A stretch of 64,000 bases of DNA, taken from contig NZ_CP019952.1 in NCBI RefSeq assembly GCF_002021815.1, forward strand, positions 1,395,001 through 1,459,000, read 5' to 3'. Source of the DNA: Pseudomonas parafulva. GTDB taxonomy: Bacteria; Pseudomonadota; Gammaproteobacteria; Pseudomonadales; Pseudomonadaceae. The position numbers were made by a program, and so were the translations under genes. This document shows positions 1-9,700 of the stretch, piece after piece. Within the stretch, counting starts at the first letter, position 1. Each line of letters begins with the position of its first letter. A model generated the notes under the pieces. It worked only from the letters and a program-made list of their open reading frames with translations, did no database searches and was not told the origin of the DNA.

Positions 1-337
1 TGGGTGGGTTGTTGACCGGTATCTGCTCGCCCTTGGCGATCAGCGCTTCTACTTCAGCGATGCGCGCCTTGATGTCGGCATTGTGCTTGTCCAGGGCAAG
101 CTGGCGCTGGTTCACGTTGAGTTCCAGCCGGGTCAGCAGCAATTTAAGCCCAGGCGTCATGTACTGGCCGGGGAAGGTTTCACTGATTTCGCCACAGCGA
201 CGCAGGCGATCGGCCAGTTCGATCTTCAATCGAGCGCGCTCGAGCTTGCCGTTCTCGACCACGTTATTGAGGTAGCCAATCAGAATCAGCAGTGCGATAC
301 CCGCCACGACGAGCAGGGTGATCAGAAGTGGTGTCAC
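1..337 (-). CDS. Small membrane-anchored coiled-coil protein, C-terminus cut by window edge
   Basis: Not recognised as a named family. The reading frame runs off the left edge. It opens with a GTG codon at 337, the only start that fits: the ATG at 351 runs into a stop after five codons, and a GAGG ribosome site lies 8 nt upstream of the GTG. The first ~20 residues are a single hydrophobic helix (LLITLLVVAGIALLILIGYL), followed by a charged, probably helical stretch rich in Glu, Lys, Arg and Leu that looks like a coiled coil. A single-pass inner-membrane protein with a cytoplasmic or periplasmic helical tail is inferred. It is transcribed away from the tRNA array, so it marks the core side of the tRNA-anchored island. 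The protein is not complete, so its full length is unknown. Confidence 0.6.
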   Translation of the reverse strand, partial: MTPLLITLLVVAGIALLILIGYLNNVVENGKLERARLKIELADRLRRCGEISETFPGQYMTPGLKLLLTRLELNVNQRQLALDKHNADIKARIAEVEALIAKGEQIPVNNPP

Positions 338-559
338 CGTGAATGCCTCATGAAATGAATTTGCATCATTGAGTGTAGGGCGAGGTTGCATAATCCCTGA
401 CAGCCTGTGTTCATTATCGGCCGTTTGCCCAGTGGCTGAATGCTGGCACATTTATGCGGCGCTGACGTCAGAAATTCAGCTCGGGCTTCGTATAACGCAG
501 GGGCGAGTTGGGACGGCAGGGCGGGAAGTCATTGATTTAAATAAATTTCTACAAAAGGG

Positions 560-588
560 TTGACGGCTTATCCATCCCTCCATAGAAT
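560..588 (+). promoter_or_regulatory. Sigma-70 promoter of the tRNA array
   Basis: TTGACG (560-565) and TAGAAT (583-588) are separated by 17 bp and followed by a GC-rich discriminator (GCGCGCC), as is usual for growth-rate-controlled stable RNA genes. The first tRNA begins 75 bp further on. The rest of the stretch from 338 to 662 shows no gene. Confidence 0.7.
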
Positions 589-662
589 GCGCGCCACTTG
601 CAGCGTAAAGCACACAGCAGAACGCAGCAGGAAGTGAAAGCAGGCAGTAATGCCAGCAGCGT

Positions 663-738
663 GTCCCCTTCGTCTAGTGGCCTAGGACACCGCCCTTTCA
701 CGGCGGTAACAGGGGTTCGAGTCCCCTAGGGGACGCCA
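663..738 (+). tRNA. tRNA-Glu (TTC), copy 1
   Basis: A 76-nt cloverleaf with encoded CCA. The 7-bp acceptor stem GTCCCCT pairs with AGGGGAC, the anticodon loop reads CTTTCAC with anticodon TTC, and the T loop is TTCGAGT. It is identical to the copy at 911-986. It is the first member of a five-gene array that is probably one transcript. Confidence 0.97.
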
Positions 739-742
739 TATT

Positions 743-818
<76 letters not shown>

Positions 819-910
819 AGTTCTCCGGCAACGCCCAACGGCGGGGCGGGAAATAAAAATCCAGTCTGAATCGTGAGGTTCAGGTGCTGGTGCACTGAAA
901 AGTGTTGTGT

Positions 911-986
911 GTCCCCTTCGTCTAGTGGCCTAGGACACCGCCCTTTCACGGCGGTAACAGGGGTTCGAGTCCCCTAGGGGACGCCA
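911..986 (+). tRNA. tRNA-Glu (TTC), copy 2
   Basis: Sequence-identical to copy 1 at 663-738, including the encoded CCA. It begins the second Glu-Gly unit of the array after a 92-bp spacer with no gene. Confidence 0.97.
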
Positions 987-988
987 TT

Positions 989-1064
<76 letters not shown>

Positions 1065-1150
1065 GTTTGAATACTGTGGCGTTCGCACGGTGCAGTGGTG
1101 GTGAAGGCTGTAAAGGCGCTTCACGCCGATTAGCGGTAAAGCTTCAAATT

Positions 1151-1226
<76 letters not shown>

Positions 1227-1273
1227 ATTATAGATTTACAGAGTTCCATGGAGGTCTGTAAGTCGTTGAAATC

Positions 1274-1294
1274 AGACGCTTCGGCGTCTTTTTT
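1274..1294 (+). terminator. Rho-independent terminator of the tRNA array
   Basis: A 6-bp stem AGACGC/GCGTCT (1274-1279 and 1284-1289) with a stable TTCG loop is followed directly by a run of Ts. It lies 47 bp after the last tRNA. Confidence 0.9.
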
Positions 1295-1454
1295 CGTTCT
1301 AGCCAAAGCCACTCCGATTCATGGGCATTCGGACTTTTTTAGTCCAGAAATTAGTCCATGAACTCCGGACTCCCACCGTGGCGGTTTGTTGCTGGAGCGG
1401 AGCGTCGAGCGTCACGTGCATCTAGCCCTGAATTTCATGTTCAGGAGCTTTTGC

Positions 1455-1810
1455 ACGGCACTCTCAGATGCAACCGTCCGCCAGGCCAAGGCCACTGGCA
1501 AGGACTACACCCTCGGCGATAGCGATGGCCTCTCACTTGGCGTGAGCGGGGGGGGGAGCAAGTCGTGGCACTTCCGCGGTCGTGTGCTCAAGAAGGGCCG
1601 GCAGAGCACGCTGGAGCAGATCGAGCGTGTTTTCGACAACGACGTGCTGCCGGCGTTGGGTAAGTCTTCGATCTATTCCATCAAGCGGCACGATTCGCTT
1701 GATGTATTGGCCAGAATCGAGCGGCGTCGAGCCTACACCGTGGCCGAAAAGGTCAGGACTTGGTTCAAACAGCTGCTTTGCTTCGTCTTGGTCAAGGCGC
1801 CAGGGCTGGA
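1455..1810 (+). pseudogene. Decayed P4-type tyrosine integrase
   Basis: Two blocks of the DUF4102 / P4-integrase family can be read. The first (ALSDATVRQA, then GKDYTLGDSDGLSLGVS and KSWHFR) is the N-terminal arm-binding domain. The second (STLEQIERVF, DVLPALGK, SIYSIKRHD, VLARIERRRA, TVAEKVRTWF) belongs to the core-binding domain. About 60 residues between the blocks are missing, an 8-G run interrupts the first block, and the whole catalytic domain with its Arg-His-Arg-Tyr residues is gone. The frame runs into an unrelated tssG remnant near 1810. It stands 230 bp downstream of tRNA-Gly, the normal place for this integrase class, so it is read as the scar of the element that entered there. 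It cannot encode an active recombinase. Confidence 0.75.
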
Positions 1811-2326
1811 GCGCGCATGCGCAACTCCAGGTCATAGGCCCCAACATCGCGAAGCAGAAACGCCACCAGTCGGGCCAGTCTGTGGTAGTTGTCACCGCTG
1901 GGCACGAACTCGCGAAACTGCTGTTGGTCCAGCCCCGCGATCACGATGGTGAACTTGCTGTTGCGTGACACGGTGCTGCCGCCCACCAGGAAGTTGTCGT
2001 TGAGCGTACAGTTGCGCGAACTCAAGCCATTTCGCTGAGCCTGTGGTATCTGCACGGCGCGTTTCTCGGACTCACGGATCGTCATGTCCTGAAGATCGAA
2101 GCAGTGCGCTCAGCACTGAGTACATCGGCGATGGGGAGTGACAGTTTCGGAGAAACTTCGAGTCGCAAGCGTCTTCGGGTTTGGGGGGGGAAGGGGAGCG
2201 TTGCTCAAGATCATCGCCGTGTACCTGGTAAATCAACTCCAGAAGCTGGAAGTCCGAGTACTGATGGGCCTTTGGCAACATGCAGTCCACAAGCAGCACG
2301 GACTTTTTGTCTAATTCATCGCCCAT
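1795..2326 (-). pseudogene. Remnant of type VI secretion baseplate gene tssG
   Basis: Read on the minus strand in two frames. The fragment starting at 2326 (MGDELDKKSVLLVDCMLPKA, then SDFQLLELIYQVHGDDLEQR) resembles the N-terminus of TssG/ImpH (DUF1305). The fragment from about 2085 (NDNFLVGGSTVSR, SKFTIVIAGL, FREFVPSGDNYHRLARLV, YDLELRM) resembles the C-terminal half. The middle of the ~330-residue protein is deleted, the two parts are out of frame, and the end is fused to the integrase remnant. No other T6SS gene is in the window, so this is a leftover of a cluster that was lost or moved. The family assignment is from remembered motif patterns and is moderately secure. Confidence 0.55.
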
Positions 2327-2329
2327 GTC

Positions 2330-2902
2330 AAATCCTCAGAGAACGGGATGGTTTCTATATGAGGGGTAGATTTGTAGGGATAATTACCGGTTAGTAGGCG
2401 TTGATCAAACAGGCGCTATTCGGCAGTTGTCTCCAAAAGAAAACCATGCAATGAAGAAGGACTTCCAGTCGAGGCGCGAAGTGTAAGCAAATGTTTTTAG
2501 AAAGTTGGTTATCGCTCTGTCGCGCAGCCCACAGCATTTTCCTGTTCGAAATAAGTCTGGCGCGTGGGGTGTTCAGTCGTGCTGGTTGCTGCCGCTAATT
2601 CCGAGCGATGCGGTGGGGAAATGCAGAATTTCGAGTTAAATGTTCGGTTACGGCGGGCTCAGCGGCTAGCGACCCTGACCAAACTCGGAGAACAGTTTGT
2701 GCAGTCATTGAACTATGTCGTTCACTCAATAGAGCAACTGCGCGTGGATCGCCAGAAGGCGACGATGATAAGTCCAGCATTGGGTTCGATCTACGAAACG
2801 TTTATCGAATTGCTGTGTGAGAGCGTCAAGTTCATCCTGCCCAACGTGCGTTTTTTTCTGGAAAATGGCACGGCCATGGCAATTCACACCATGGCCTGCC
2901 CT
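2330..2902. other. Gene-poor stretch between tssG remnant and fimbrial adhesin
   Basis: No convincing gene. Two overlapping short plus-strand frames between 2560 and 2900 have no ribosome site and no recognisable motif, and the base composition is less GC-rich than the core. It is probably decayed island DNA. Confidence 0.4.
2872..2896 (-). terminator. Hairpin after the fimbrial adhesin gene (weak terminator)
   Basis: GGCCATGG (2872-2879) pairs with CCATGGCC (2889-2896) across a 9-nt loop, 6 bp beyond the adhesin stop codon on the minus strand. The run of Ts after it is short (ATTTT), so termination strength is uncertain. Confidence 0.4.
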
Positions 2903-3982
2903 TTAGCGGTACTCGATGGTGAAGGTCAGTGCACCTTTGGCCTCGCCAGGGGTAACCGTCGGTTCAGTCTGGTAATACCGTGCGCGAAGATCAAGGCGCA
3001 CCGTGCCAGGGGCAAGGGCCACCATATCCACGAACTCTTCCAGTTGCACTGGGGTGTTGTCGCTGCGCAGTACCTGGATGCCGAGGCCGCTGGCGGTCGA
3101 GTCTGTGGTCAGGCTGAACAATCCAATGCTGCGGTCTATCGAGACGGAGCCGTCTACGCCGTCCAGGCGCATGAAGGCGCGGGCGACGCTGCCGGCCGGA
3201 TCATCCTCGCAGTCGCTGAGCGCGATAAAGAAGTCCACCGGGGCGGTGGTGCTGCCCGGGCCTGTGAAGTCGGCGATGTCGTGAGTGCCAAGTTGTACCG
3301 GGTTTGCACTGACTGCGTCGGCCTTTACTGTGCACTGGGCCTGCTGGACTTGCCCGACCAGGGTAAGCCTTACGGCATCTCCGACATCGCTGACTACACC
3401 CCTGACAACCTCTTGATTGAACGAGCTGACGCCAGCTGGAATGGGGCCGGTCTTGATCAGGGCCATGTATTTGATGGTGAGGTTCCTCATCAGCATTGAG
3501 GAGGGCTGCATGTTCTGCTGGTTTACACCCACATAAGGAATGGCGCCGACGCCCCCGTCGTCGGCAAGGAACGCGTTGGTGGCCGAACCATTGAGGAAAC
3601 CGCCCAGTTCCAGGTACAAGCCTACGCCCGGAATGCTGGTTTGCAGCACTTTGCCCGTCACATCTTTACCGTCGACAGGGGGGAAGGTGCCGGGAGCGAT
3701 AGGTAATGGCGTACCCATATTGGCCGTGAGGGTTAGCGTGCCGTTGTTGTCGCATGCCAATCCAAAGCCGGGGCCCACTACGCCGGTAGTGGTGGTCGAG
3801 TAGATCTTGCTACCCACGGGTGCCTCGCGTGCCACCCACTTTACACCAGTCAGCGTATGGGTGAACTGCATGGGGCCTGTGACCGTTGGCCATTCGCAGC
3901 CCAGCGCATGGGCCTGGTTCGACATTGCCATTATCGTCGCCGCCGCAGCGATGCCGATGAAATAACGTGATAAAGAGGGCAT
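2903..3982 (-). CDS. Fimbrial tip adhesin / minor pilin, two-domain
   Basis: A 359-residue exported protein, last gene of the usher-adhesin pair. The chosen ATG at 3982 has AGGAA about 7 nt upstream; an ATG six codons earlier has none. Residues 1-26 form a signal peptide (IGIAAAATIMAMSNQAHA) before the mature LGCEW. The N-terminal ~190 residues would be the receptor-binding part. From about residue 205 a pilin domain is visible: QAQCTVKAD, then spaced hydrophobic strands, a second Cys (ALSDCED) and the ending LTFTIEYR, which gives the beta-strand that donates to the next subunit. This layout and length fit FimH/PapG-type tip adhesins of chaperone-usher pili. It lies 45 bp downstream of the usher and is probably cotranscribed. 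The ligand cannot be predicted. Confidence 0.85.
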   Translation of the reverse strand: MPSLSRYFIGIAAAATIMAMSNQAHALGCEWPTVTGPMQFTHTLTGVKWVAREAPVGSKIYSTTTTGVVGPGFGLACDNNGTLTLTANMGTPLPIAPGTFPPVDGKDVTGKVLQTSIPGVGLYLELGGFLNGSATNAFLADDGGVGAIPYVGVNQQNMQPSSMLMRNLTIKYMALIKTGPIPAGVSSFNQEVVRGVVSDVGDAVRLTLVGQVQQAQCTVKADAVSANPVQLGTHDIADFTGPGSTTAPVDFFIALSDCEDDPAGSVARAFMRLDGVDGSVSIDRSIGLFSLTTDSTASGLGIQVLRSDNTPVQLEEFVDMVALAPGTVRLDLRARYYQTEPTVTPGEAKGALTFTIEYR

Positions 3983-4027
3983 GGTCGGTTCCTGTTGCAA
4001 GCATGCGGCTTCGTCGCACGGACTGAA

Positions 4028-6544
4028 TCATGGGATAGGGCAGCGCAAGGTTTGCAAGTGGTAGCCTTGCTCTTGCGGCATGGTTGACGGGTCGATCTTC
4101 AGCAGGCAGCGCTGCTCGGCACGGTCGCCCCAGCTCACTTCCAGGGTTTGGGCCTCGGCACCGGTTGCAACCAGCGCCTGACCGGCCTGGCCCACTACTG
4201 CCAGGTGCTGGCCTTGCTGGTCATTAACCTGGGCGCCGAAGGGCAGTGGGCGGCCGTCGTTATGCTGTAGGGTGAGGATCAGGCGGGTAACCTGGCGCGC
4301 TTTGAAGGTTGCCAGGGCGACAGCGCCTCGGCGGGGTACGACCTGGGTGGCACCGTTTTCGATTTCCACATCAGGGCCGAGCTGATCGGTTTGCAGGGTT
4401 ACTTGGTTGACCCGATAGGGGCGCATGTGCGGGGCCAGAATGTAACCATTGCTGTCGGTGCTGCCACCAGGCACGTTATCGACGCCAACACCGGGCACGT
4501 CCGGCACGTGCACCAAGGCAGTGGTCTCCCCCAGGTATTGCCCCAGCACGACGCCGCCCGCGTGTGCCAGCACCGCACCACTGGCGTTGACCGAGAGGCT
4601 ACGGAAATCATCCGCTTCGGTATAGCCGGCACCCAGGTTCACTTTCTGTGTCTGGTAGCCCACCGAGACCGAGGCCGTCTTGTTCTGTTGTTGGTCGTTG
4701 GCCAGCGATGCCAGGTAGCTTAGGCGGTTGTCCTGCGAGCCGCCGTTCAAGGTGGCGCGTTCGCTGAAGTGGCCGTTGCTTTCCTGTACATCGAAACTTG
4801 CAGTGGTTGAGGTGCCCCAGCCCAGCGGAATGGTGACCCCCAGGCCAACGATGCGGTCACTGCCGCTGGTATCGCTCAGCGACTGCGAGGCATACAGATT
4901 GATGCTGACGCGACGGTATTGGGTATTGAACTGGAACTGGTATTGGCGACGCTGGCGGTTGATGTGCCAGTAATCGTCCTGGGACAGGGTCAGGCTCAGT
5001 GAGTTGCGGTTGTTGAACGTTTGGTAGATCGAGCCCTCCACGCGGCTGCGACGGTTGCCCTGGTAGCGGCTGGAGGCGTTGCGCTGCTGCACGGCTTCGT
5101 CGAATTCGCGATAACCCTCAGTGGAGTAGCGGTAGCCGGCGAAGCGCAGGCTAGTGCCGGTCTGAAAGGCTTTACCGTAGCGTACGGAGTAACTCTGCCC
5201 TTGCACCTGGCCGCCTTGTTCGCCCAGGTCGGTACGGGCCTGGGTCACATCCAGCGATACTGCGCCAAGAGGGCCGAAGTCGCGAGCGATGCCAAGGTTG
5301 GCAGCATCGTAGTACTCGCTGCCCAGCAGCCCGCCATACAGTGTAGTGCCCCACTTGCCGCCGCGGGCCAGGGTGGCTTGCCACAAGGCCGGGTTGTCGA
5401 TGCCGTCGGCGCCATCATAACGCCCGGCCACGAGGTTGTAGCGCCACACCCCTTCACGCAGCAGGTTGCTGAGCGTGGAGTAAGGCTGGATGAAGCGGCG
5501 CACCTGGCCGTCGGCCTCGGTGAGGACGATTTCAAGGTCACCGCTGCTGCCACCAATGCCCAGGTCATTGATTTCGTATGGGCCAGGGGCAACGTAAGTG
5601 GTGTAGATCGGGTAGCCGTTCTGCAGCACCTCCAGTTTGGCGCGGGTCTGGGCCACGCCACGGATCACGGGTGCGTAGCTTTGCATCACGTCGGGCAGCA
5701 TACCCATGTCGGTGGCCAGTTGTACCCCTTTGATGGGCAGGCTGCGAAATACGTCGCCACTGCTGAAGGTTTCACCCAGGGTCAGTGTGCCCCATTGGCC
5801 GGGTAGGTCATGCTGGGCGTAGGTGTTGAAGTGCACCCAGTCCTGCCCTTCGCCGTCGTCGCGCCAGCTTTGACTGCTGCGCAGGCGCCAGCCGCCCAGG
5901 TTGATGCCACCGTTGAGGTTCAGGTCCTGGCTGCTGTTGGACGTGCCGGCGCGGCCGCTGAAATGCTGTGCGGAGGCCTGATAGCTGACGAATGCAGCAT
6001 TGATGCCGCTGTCCCAGCGCTCTGGTGCGACGCTGCCGGCCACATCTCGGCGCAGGGCGATCTGTGGAATGGACAGTGCCAACTGCAGTTGGCCGGGGTC
6101 CAGGTCGTAGGTGGTATCGGGTACCAGCGCGGGTAGGTCCACGCAGCGCTCGTCACTGGGCAAGGGCTCGGCCAGGCCCTGTTCGCGCAGGCCCAGCTCG
6201 CGCAGCAGGTTGGCGCTCAGGCACGGCTCCAGGCCCTTGCCGTCGCTGCGTGCACGGAAGTCGATTTCGTGCTTGCCTGCCGGGGCCAGGTTGACCATGA
6301 CTTCAACCTGGTAGCGGCCTGGCGCCAGCGACGCTTGATTGGCCAGCGTGCGCAGGGCGGCCACGCTGGCGTCGCTGGACTGGCCTGGGGTTTGGCGCAT
6401 GAAGTTGGGATTGAACTGCAGAGGACGTTCTTCTGAAAAAGCAGTATCAGTGAGAAAAAGCAGCAGGCCGCAACCTGCCATGGGTAGAAGCAAGCTTGCA
6501 GCAAGGCGAGTCGGCAAATGCCTGTACTGTGCGTTTGTTTGCAT
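4028..6544 (-). CDS. Outer-membrane fimbrial usher (FimD/PapC family)
   Basis: At 838 residues it has the usual usher length. A signal peptide (hydrophobic around residues 13-36) precedes FNPNFMRQ, the start of the N-terminal chaperone-binding domain seen in all ushers. A plug and 24-strand barrel region with frequent aromatic-glycine strands follows (for example GGWRLRSSQSW, GATLTLGE-type repeats, YRVSINLYASQSLSD). The C-terminal domains carry GAVALATFKARQVTRLILTL and end with QRCLLKIDP and a Cys near the terminus (LRCPIP). It would secrete and assemble subunits delivered by the periplasmic chaperone. That chaperone gene is not adjacent: it lies 18 kb away at 24720-25445 on the same strand, so the usher needs its own promoter here. 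Only 214 bp, with no clear promoter, separate it from the end of Rhs1. Confidence 0.95.
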   Translation of the reverse strand: MQTNAQYRHLPTRLAASLLLPMAGCGLLLFLTDTAFSEERPLQFNPNFMRQTPGQSSDASVAALRTLANQASLAPGRYQVEVMVNLAPAGKHEIDFRARSDGKGLEPCLSANLLRELGLREQGLAEPLPSDERCVDLPALVPDTTYDLDPGQLQLALSIPQIALRRDVAGSVAPERWDSGINAAFVSYQASAQHFSGRAGTSNSSQDLNLNGGINLGGWRLRSSQSWRDDGEGQDWVHFNTYAQHDLPGQWGTLTLGETFSSGDVFRSLPIKGVQLATDMGMLPDVMQSYAPVIRGVAQTRAKLEVLQNGYPIYTTYVAPGPYEINDLGIGGSSGDLEIVLTEADGQVRRFIQPYSTLSNLLREGVWRYNLVAGRYDGADGIDNPALWQATLARGGKWGTTLYGGLLGSEYYDAANLGIARDFGPLGAVSLDVTQARTDLGEQGGQVQGQSYSVRYGKAFQTGTSLRFAGYRYSTEGYREFDEAVQQRNASSRYQGNRRSRVEGSIYQTFNNRNSLSLTLSQDDYWHINRQRRQYQFQFNTQYRRVSINLYASQSLSDTSGSDRIVGLGVTIPLGWGTSTTASFDVQESNGHFSERATLNGGSQDNRLSYLASLANDQQQNKTASVSVGYQTQKVNLGAGYTEADDFRSLSVNASGAVLAHAGGVVLGQYLGETTALVHVPDVPGVGVDNVPGGSTDSNGYILAPHMRPYRVNQVTLQTDQLGPDVEIENGATQVVPRRGAVALATFKARQVTRLILTLQHNDGRPLPFGAQVNDQQGQHLAVVGQAGQALVATGAEAQTLEVSWGDRAEQRCLLKIDPSTMPQEQGYHLQTLRCPIP

Positions 6545-6719
6545 ACTCAGGCACCGTGGATTTATTAGCTCGAGGGCCTTTTCAATGTGAGGATTGAAGG
6601 TTATGGCTTCATCGTTAGAAACATCAGGGGCGGCACGTTACGGTCTTGGATTAATGTTTCATGTAGGAAAAAACCGATAGTTGTGGAGGAAAATCCAGCA
6701 AGGCTTGCCGATTACTATC

Positions 6720-6750
6720 AAAAAGAGCGGTCAGCCTACGCGCTGACCGC
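6720..6750 (-). terminator. Rho-independent terminator of the Rhs1 gene
   Basis: On the minus strand a 9-bp perfect stem (GCGGTCAGC paired with GCTGACCGC, 6727-6735 and 6742-6750) is followed by TCTTTTT. It starts 9 bp after the Rhs1 stop codon. The remaining sequence down to the usher at 6544 contains no gene, so no immunity gene follows Rhs1. Confidence 0.85.
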
Positions 6751-6758
6751 CCAGGGTT

Positions 6759-9700
6759 TTACCGTGGAGGTCTGTAGCTCGATCTGTTGGTAGCTACCCA
6801 TTTTCCAGTCACTGGATCTCGCTCAAAGCCCAAAATAGAGCCGGGACTGACCTTGTTAGGCGGAGGGGGGGTAAACCGAGTCTCTAACTGGGTGGCACCA
6901 ATTGAACGGCTAGACGCAGTAGACGCAGTAGACGCAGTAGATGCACTAGACGCTGTAGGCGCGGTACTGCGAATCGATTGTGGAGGCGACATGGAGGTGG
7001 CCGCGTCAGAGAGCATCGTAGGGCTGAACTGAGTGCCTGCGTCAACGCCTATACCTGTTGCCACTGTTTGGGTTGAAATATTATTGTTGAATGGCGTTGT
7101 CACTTTGCGCCAGAGTCGTCCAGGAGCAGTGCCGAATCTACGCCCGAAGAAAACATCACCTTCTCTGGCGATCACCCGCGGTCCGCTCAGCGAAGCGGCG
7201 CTGTCAGTTTGGGTGCCAATACTGGCGGCCTTGCCCGCTCCCTTCGCCGCCAACCTGCTGTAACCTATGATCCCCAACGTACTCAGTGCACTGGTAATCC
7301 CAAGCCCGAATGCCCAGTCATTAACCGTTTCGTTCATTGTCACCAGCCCTACCACAGAAACAACTGTGCCAGCCACGTCAATTGCCAGGCTGGCTGCGCC
7401 GAGCGAGAACGCCATGGTTAAGCCCACCGGCGGCAACAGCATGAAACTGACCACAGCGAAAACAGCACCCAGCGCTACACCAAGCCAGGATCGCCAGTCG
7501 GCCTTGGGCTTGGGTTGTGCAACGGGGGGCACGTACGGGTACTCTGTGCTGTTACGCATGCCGTAATGGCCGCTTGGGTCGTACCAGTTGACTGGGTTGC
7601 CGCCGCAGTACACATACGGGTTGATGCCGGCATTTTCTGGTGACGCCGAGTCCGGGCTGTGGAAGCGCATCAGCCCTGGGTTATAGGCGCGGTAGCCGCG
7701 CCCCAGCAGCGACCAGCCCAGGGCGCGCTCGCGGACTTCGCCGTTGAAGCCAAGCAGGCCCACCAAGGGGGCGTTGTCCGGTGAGTCGCCATAGGCGCTG
7801 TAAGTATTAGCGTGCAGTTCGTCTTTGCTGCATTCACCAATCACGCTGTTCGCCGCGTCGGTCATGAACAAACGGTTGTCTGCTGTGCTGGCAGGGCGTT
7901 GTAGCCCCAGGGGGCGCTCGCCTGCATACAGGTACTCGGTGAGCAAGTCGGCGTCGCGTGTACTGGTTAACCGGTAGCCCTGGTAACGGCGCGTCACTTC
8001 CGCGGCTTGCTCATGGCGCACACCTATCAGGTCGTTGTGGCCGTCATAGCGGTAGCGGTAGAGGGGTAGCCCATCGCTGGAACGTTGTACTTCCTGCAAG
8101 CGACCGCGGTCGTCGTATACCAGCTTGTTGCCCTGCTCATCGTTCAGCAAGTTGCCCTCGGCATCGTGCTCGAAGGCCTGGCTGGCTGGGTAATCTGGCT
8201 GCAGCGAGTGCTCTGCCTGTTTCAGGATGAAACCGTCGTAGGTGTAGAAAGCCTCGTCCGATGTGCCATCGGCAAAATCGGTATAGCACTCGGTCAGGTT
8301 GTTCAGTTCGTCGTAGACGAAAAACTGATTCTTGATAAACCGCCCAGCCCCGTTTTGTGGCAAGGCAGTGCCTTGGCAGTTGTGCTGCTCCAAGCGGTCG
8401 AGCGTATCGTAGTCAAAGGTTTCCAGTAAGAGTTGCTTGCCGTCACGGGTAAGGGTGCGGCTACGTAGCTGGTCATCTTCCTGCCATGTCAGGGCGATGC
8501 TTTGGCTGAGGGTGGTGCCATCGTGCCGTGTGAGGGTTTGCTCGCGATTTATTTCCCTACCCAGTTCATCGTAAGTCTGCAGGCACACCAATACCTGGGT
8601 GTTGCTCAGGTCTTGGGTGGTGGTTTTCCACAGCCGTCCGAGAGCGTCATACTCGAACTGGGCAACCAGGTCGCCCTGGCAGGTCTTTTCAAGCTGGCCC
8701 AGGTCGTTGTAGGTGTGGTCCACCTGAACGCCGTCACTTTCCCGATAACCTAACTGCATTCCCTGAAACGAACTGCGGTAGTCGCAATGGTGGCCGATGG
8801 CGCCCTCGCCCACCCATTGGGTTCTCAGCAGGTAGCCTTGATCGGTGTAGGTATAGCTATGCGTGCCTTGGGCGTCGCTGGCCGAGCTGATAGACGAGGT
8901 TCTGGGATCGTAATCGAACGTAGCGCTCTTAGCAGTGTTGACGTCGATCTGGCTGGGTTGGGCAGAGCGCGCAGGGCGGTAGTGGTAGGTAAAGGTGCGC
9001 TGCGCTGTTGTGCGGGTTTCTACCAGCGAGGTGTTGCGCTTGTAGTTATAGGTTTCCTTTTGTTTGCCGGCCGTCAGGGACTTCAAGCGCTCCAGGCCAT
9101 CGTAATCCCGTTGCCAGGCAAGGGTGGGTTCAAGGTCTTTACGCCGCTCGACCAGCAGCTGTTCGGCCAACGGGGCGGCACTGTGTAGCGCGAAGCGGCT
9201 GAGTACGGCCGACTGGTCGGGCCGTTCGCTACGGGTCACCCGGCCTTCGCTGTCGTAGGTGTATTTTCTGATCCGGCTGACCGGCTTGTCGTTCCGTTTG
9301 AAGGTGTGTTCTTCAAGGGTGCAGCGGCCAAGGCCGTCGTAGCTGAAATCCCGGCGGCCAACGATATTGCCTGCGTCGTCCAAGCGGTAGTGAGCTGCCG
9401 GTTTGTCGAAGCCATTGCTTTCGGTAACCTGCTGCTGCTGACGCACACCAGGGTTGCCCGGTGTTTCGACCCATTGGGTGACGATGTCGCCAGCTTCGCC
9501 GAACGGGGAGAATTCGCTGTGCTGGGTAACGCCGTGGGGCAAGGTGGTCTTGCACAGCTTGCCCCATGCATCGTATTCGAAGGTGGTTTGCAGCGTCAGG
9601 GTCTTGTCGTCGAAGTAGTCGAAGGAGGTTTCGTCTTTCAACTGGCCCAATTCATCGTAGTTGCGCTGTGCTACCCGCTCACGCTTGCGTGGTTTCTCAT

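Noticed and set aside
2564..3499. 311-residue plus-strand ORF
   Set aside because: Mostly antisense to the fimbrial adhesin; the free first third has no ribosome site or recognisable motif.
6587..6793. Small plus-strand ORF after Rhs1 as an immunity gene
   Set aside because: It is on the opposite strand, overlaps the Rhs1 terminator and 3' end, and has no ribosome site.
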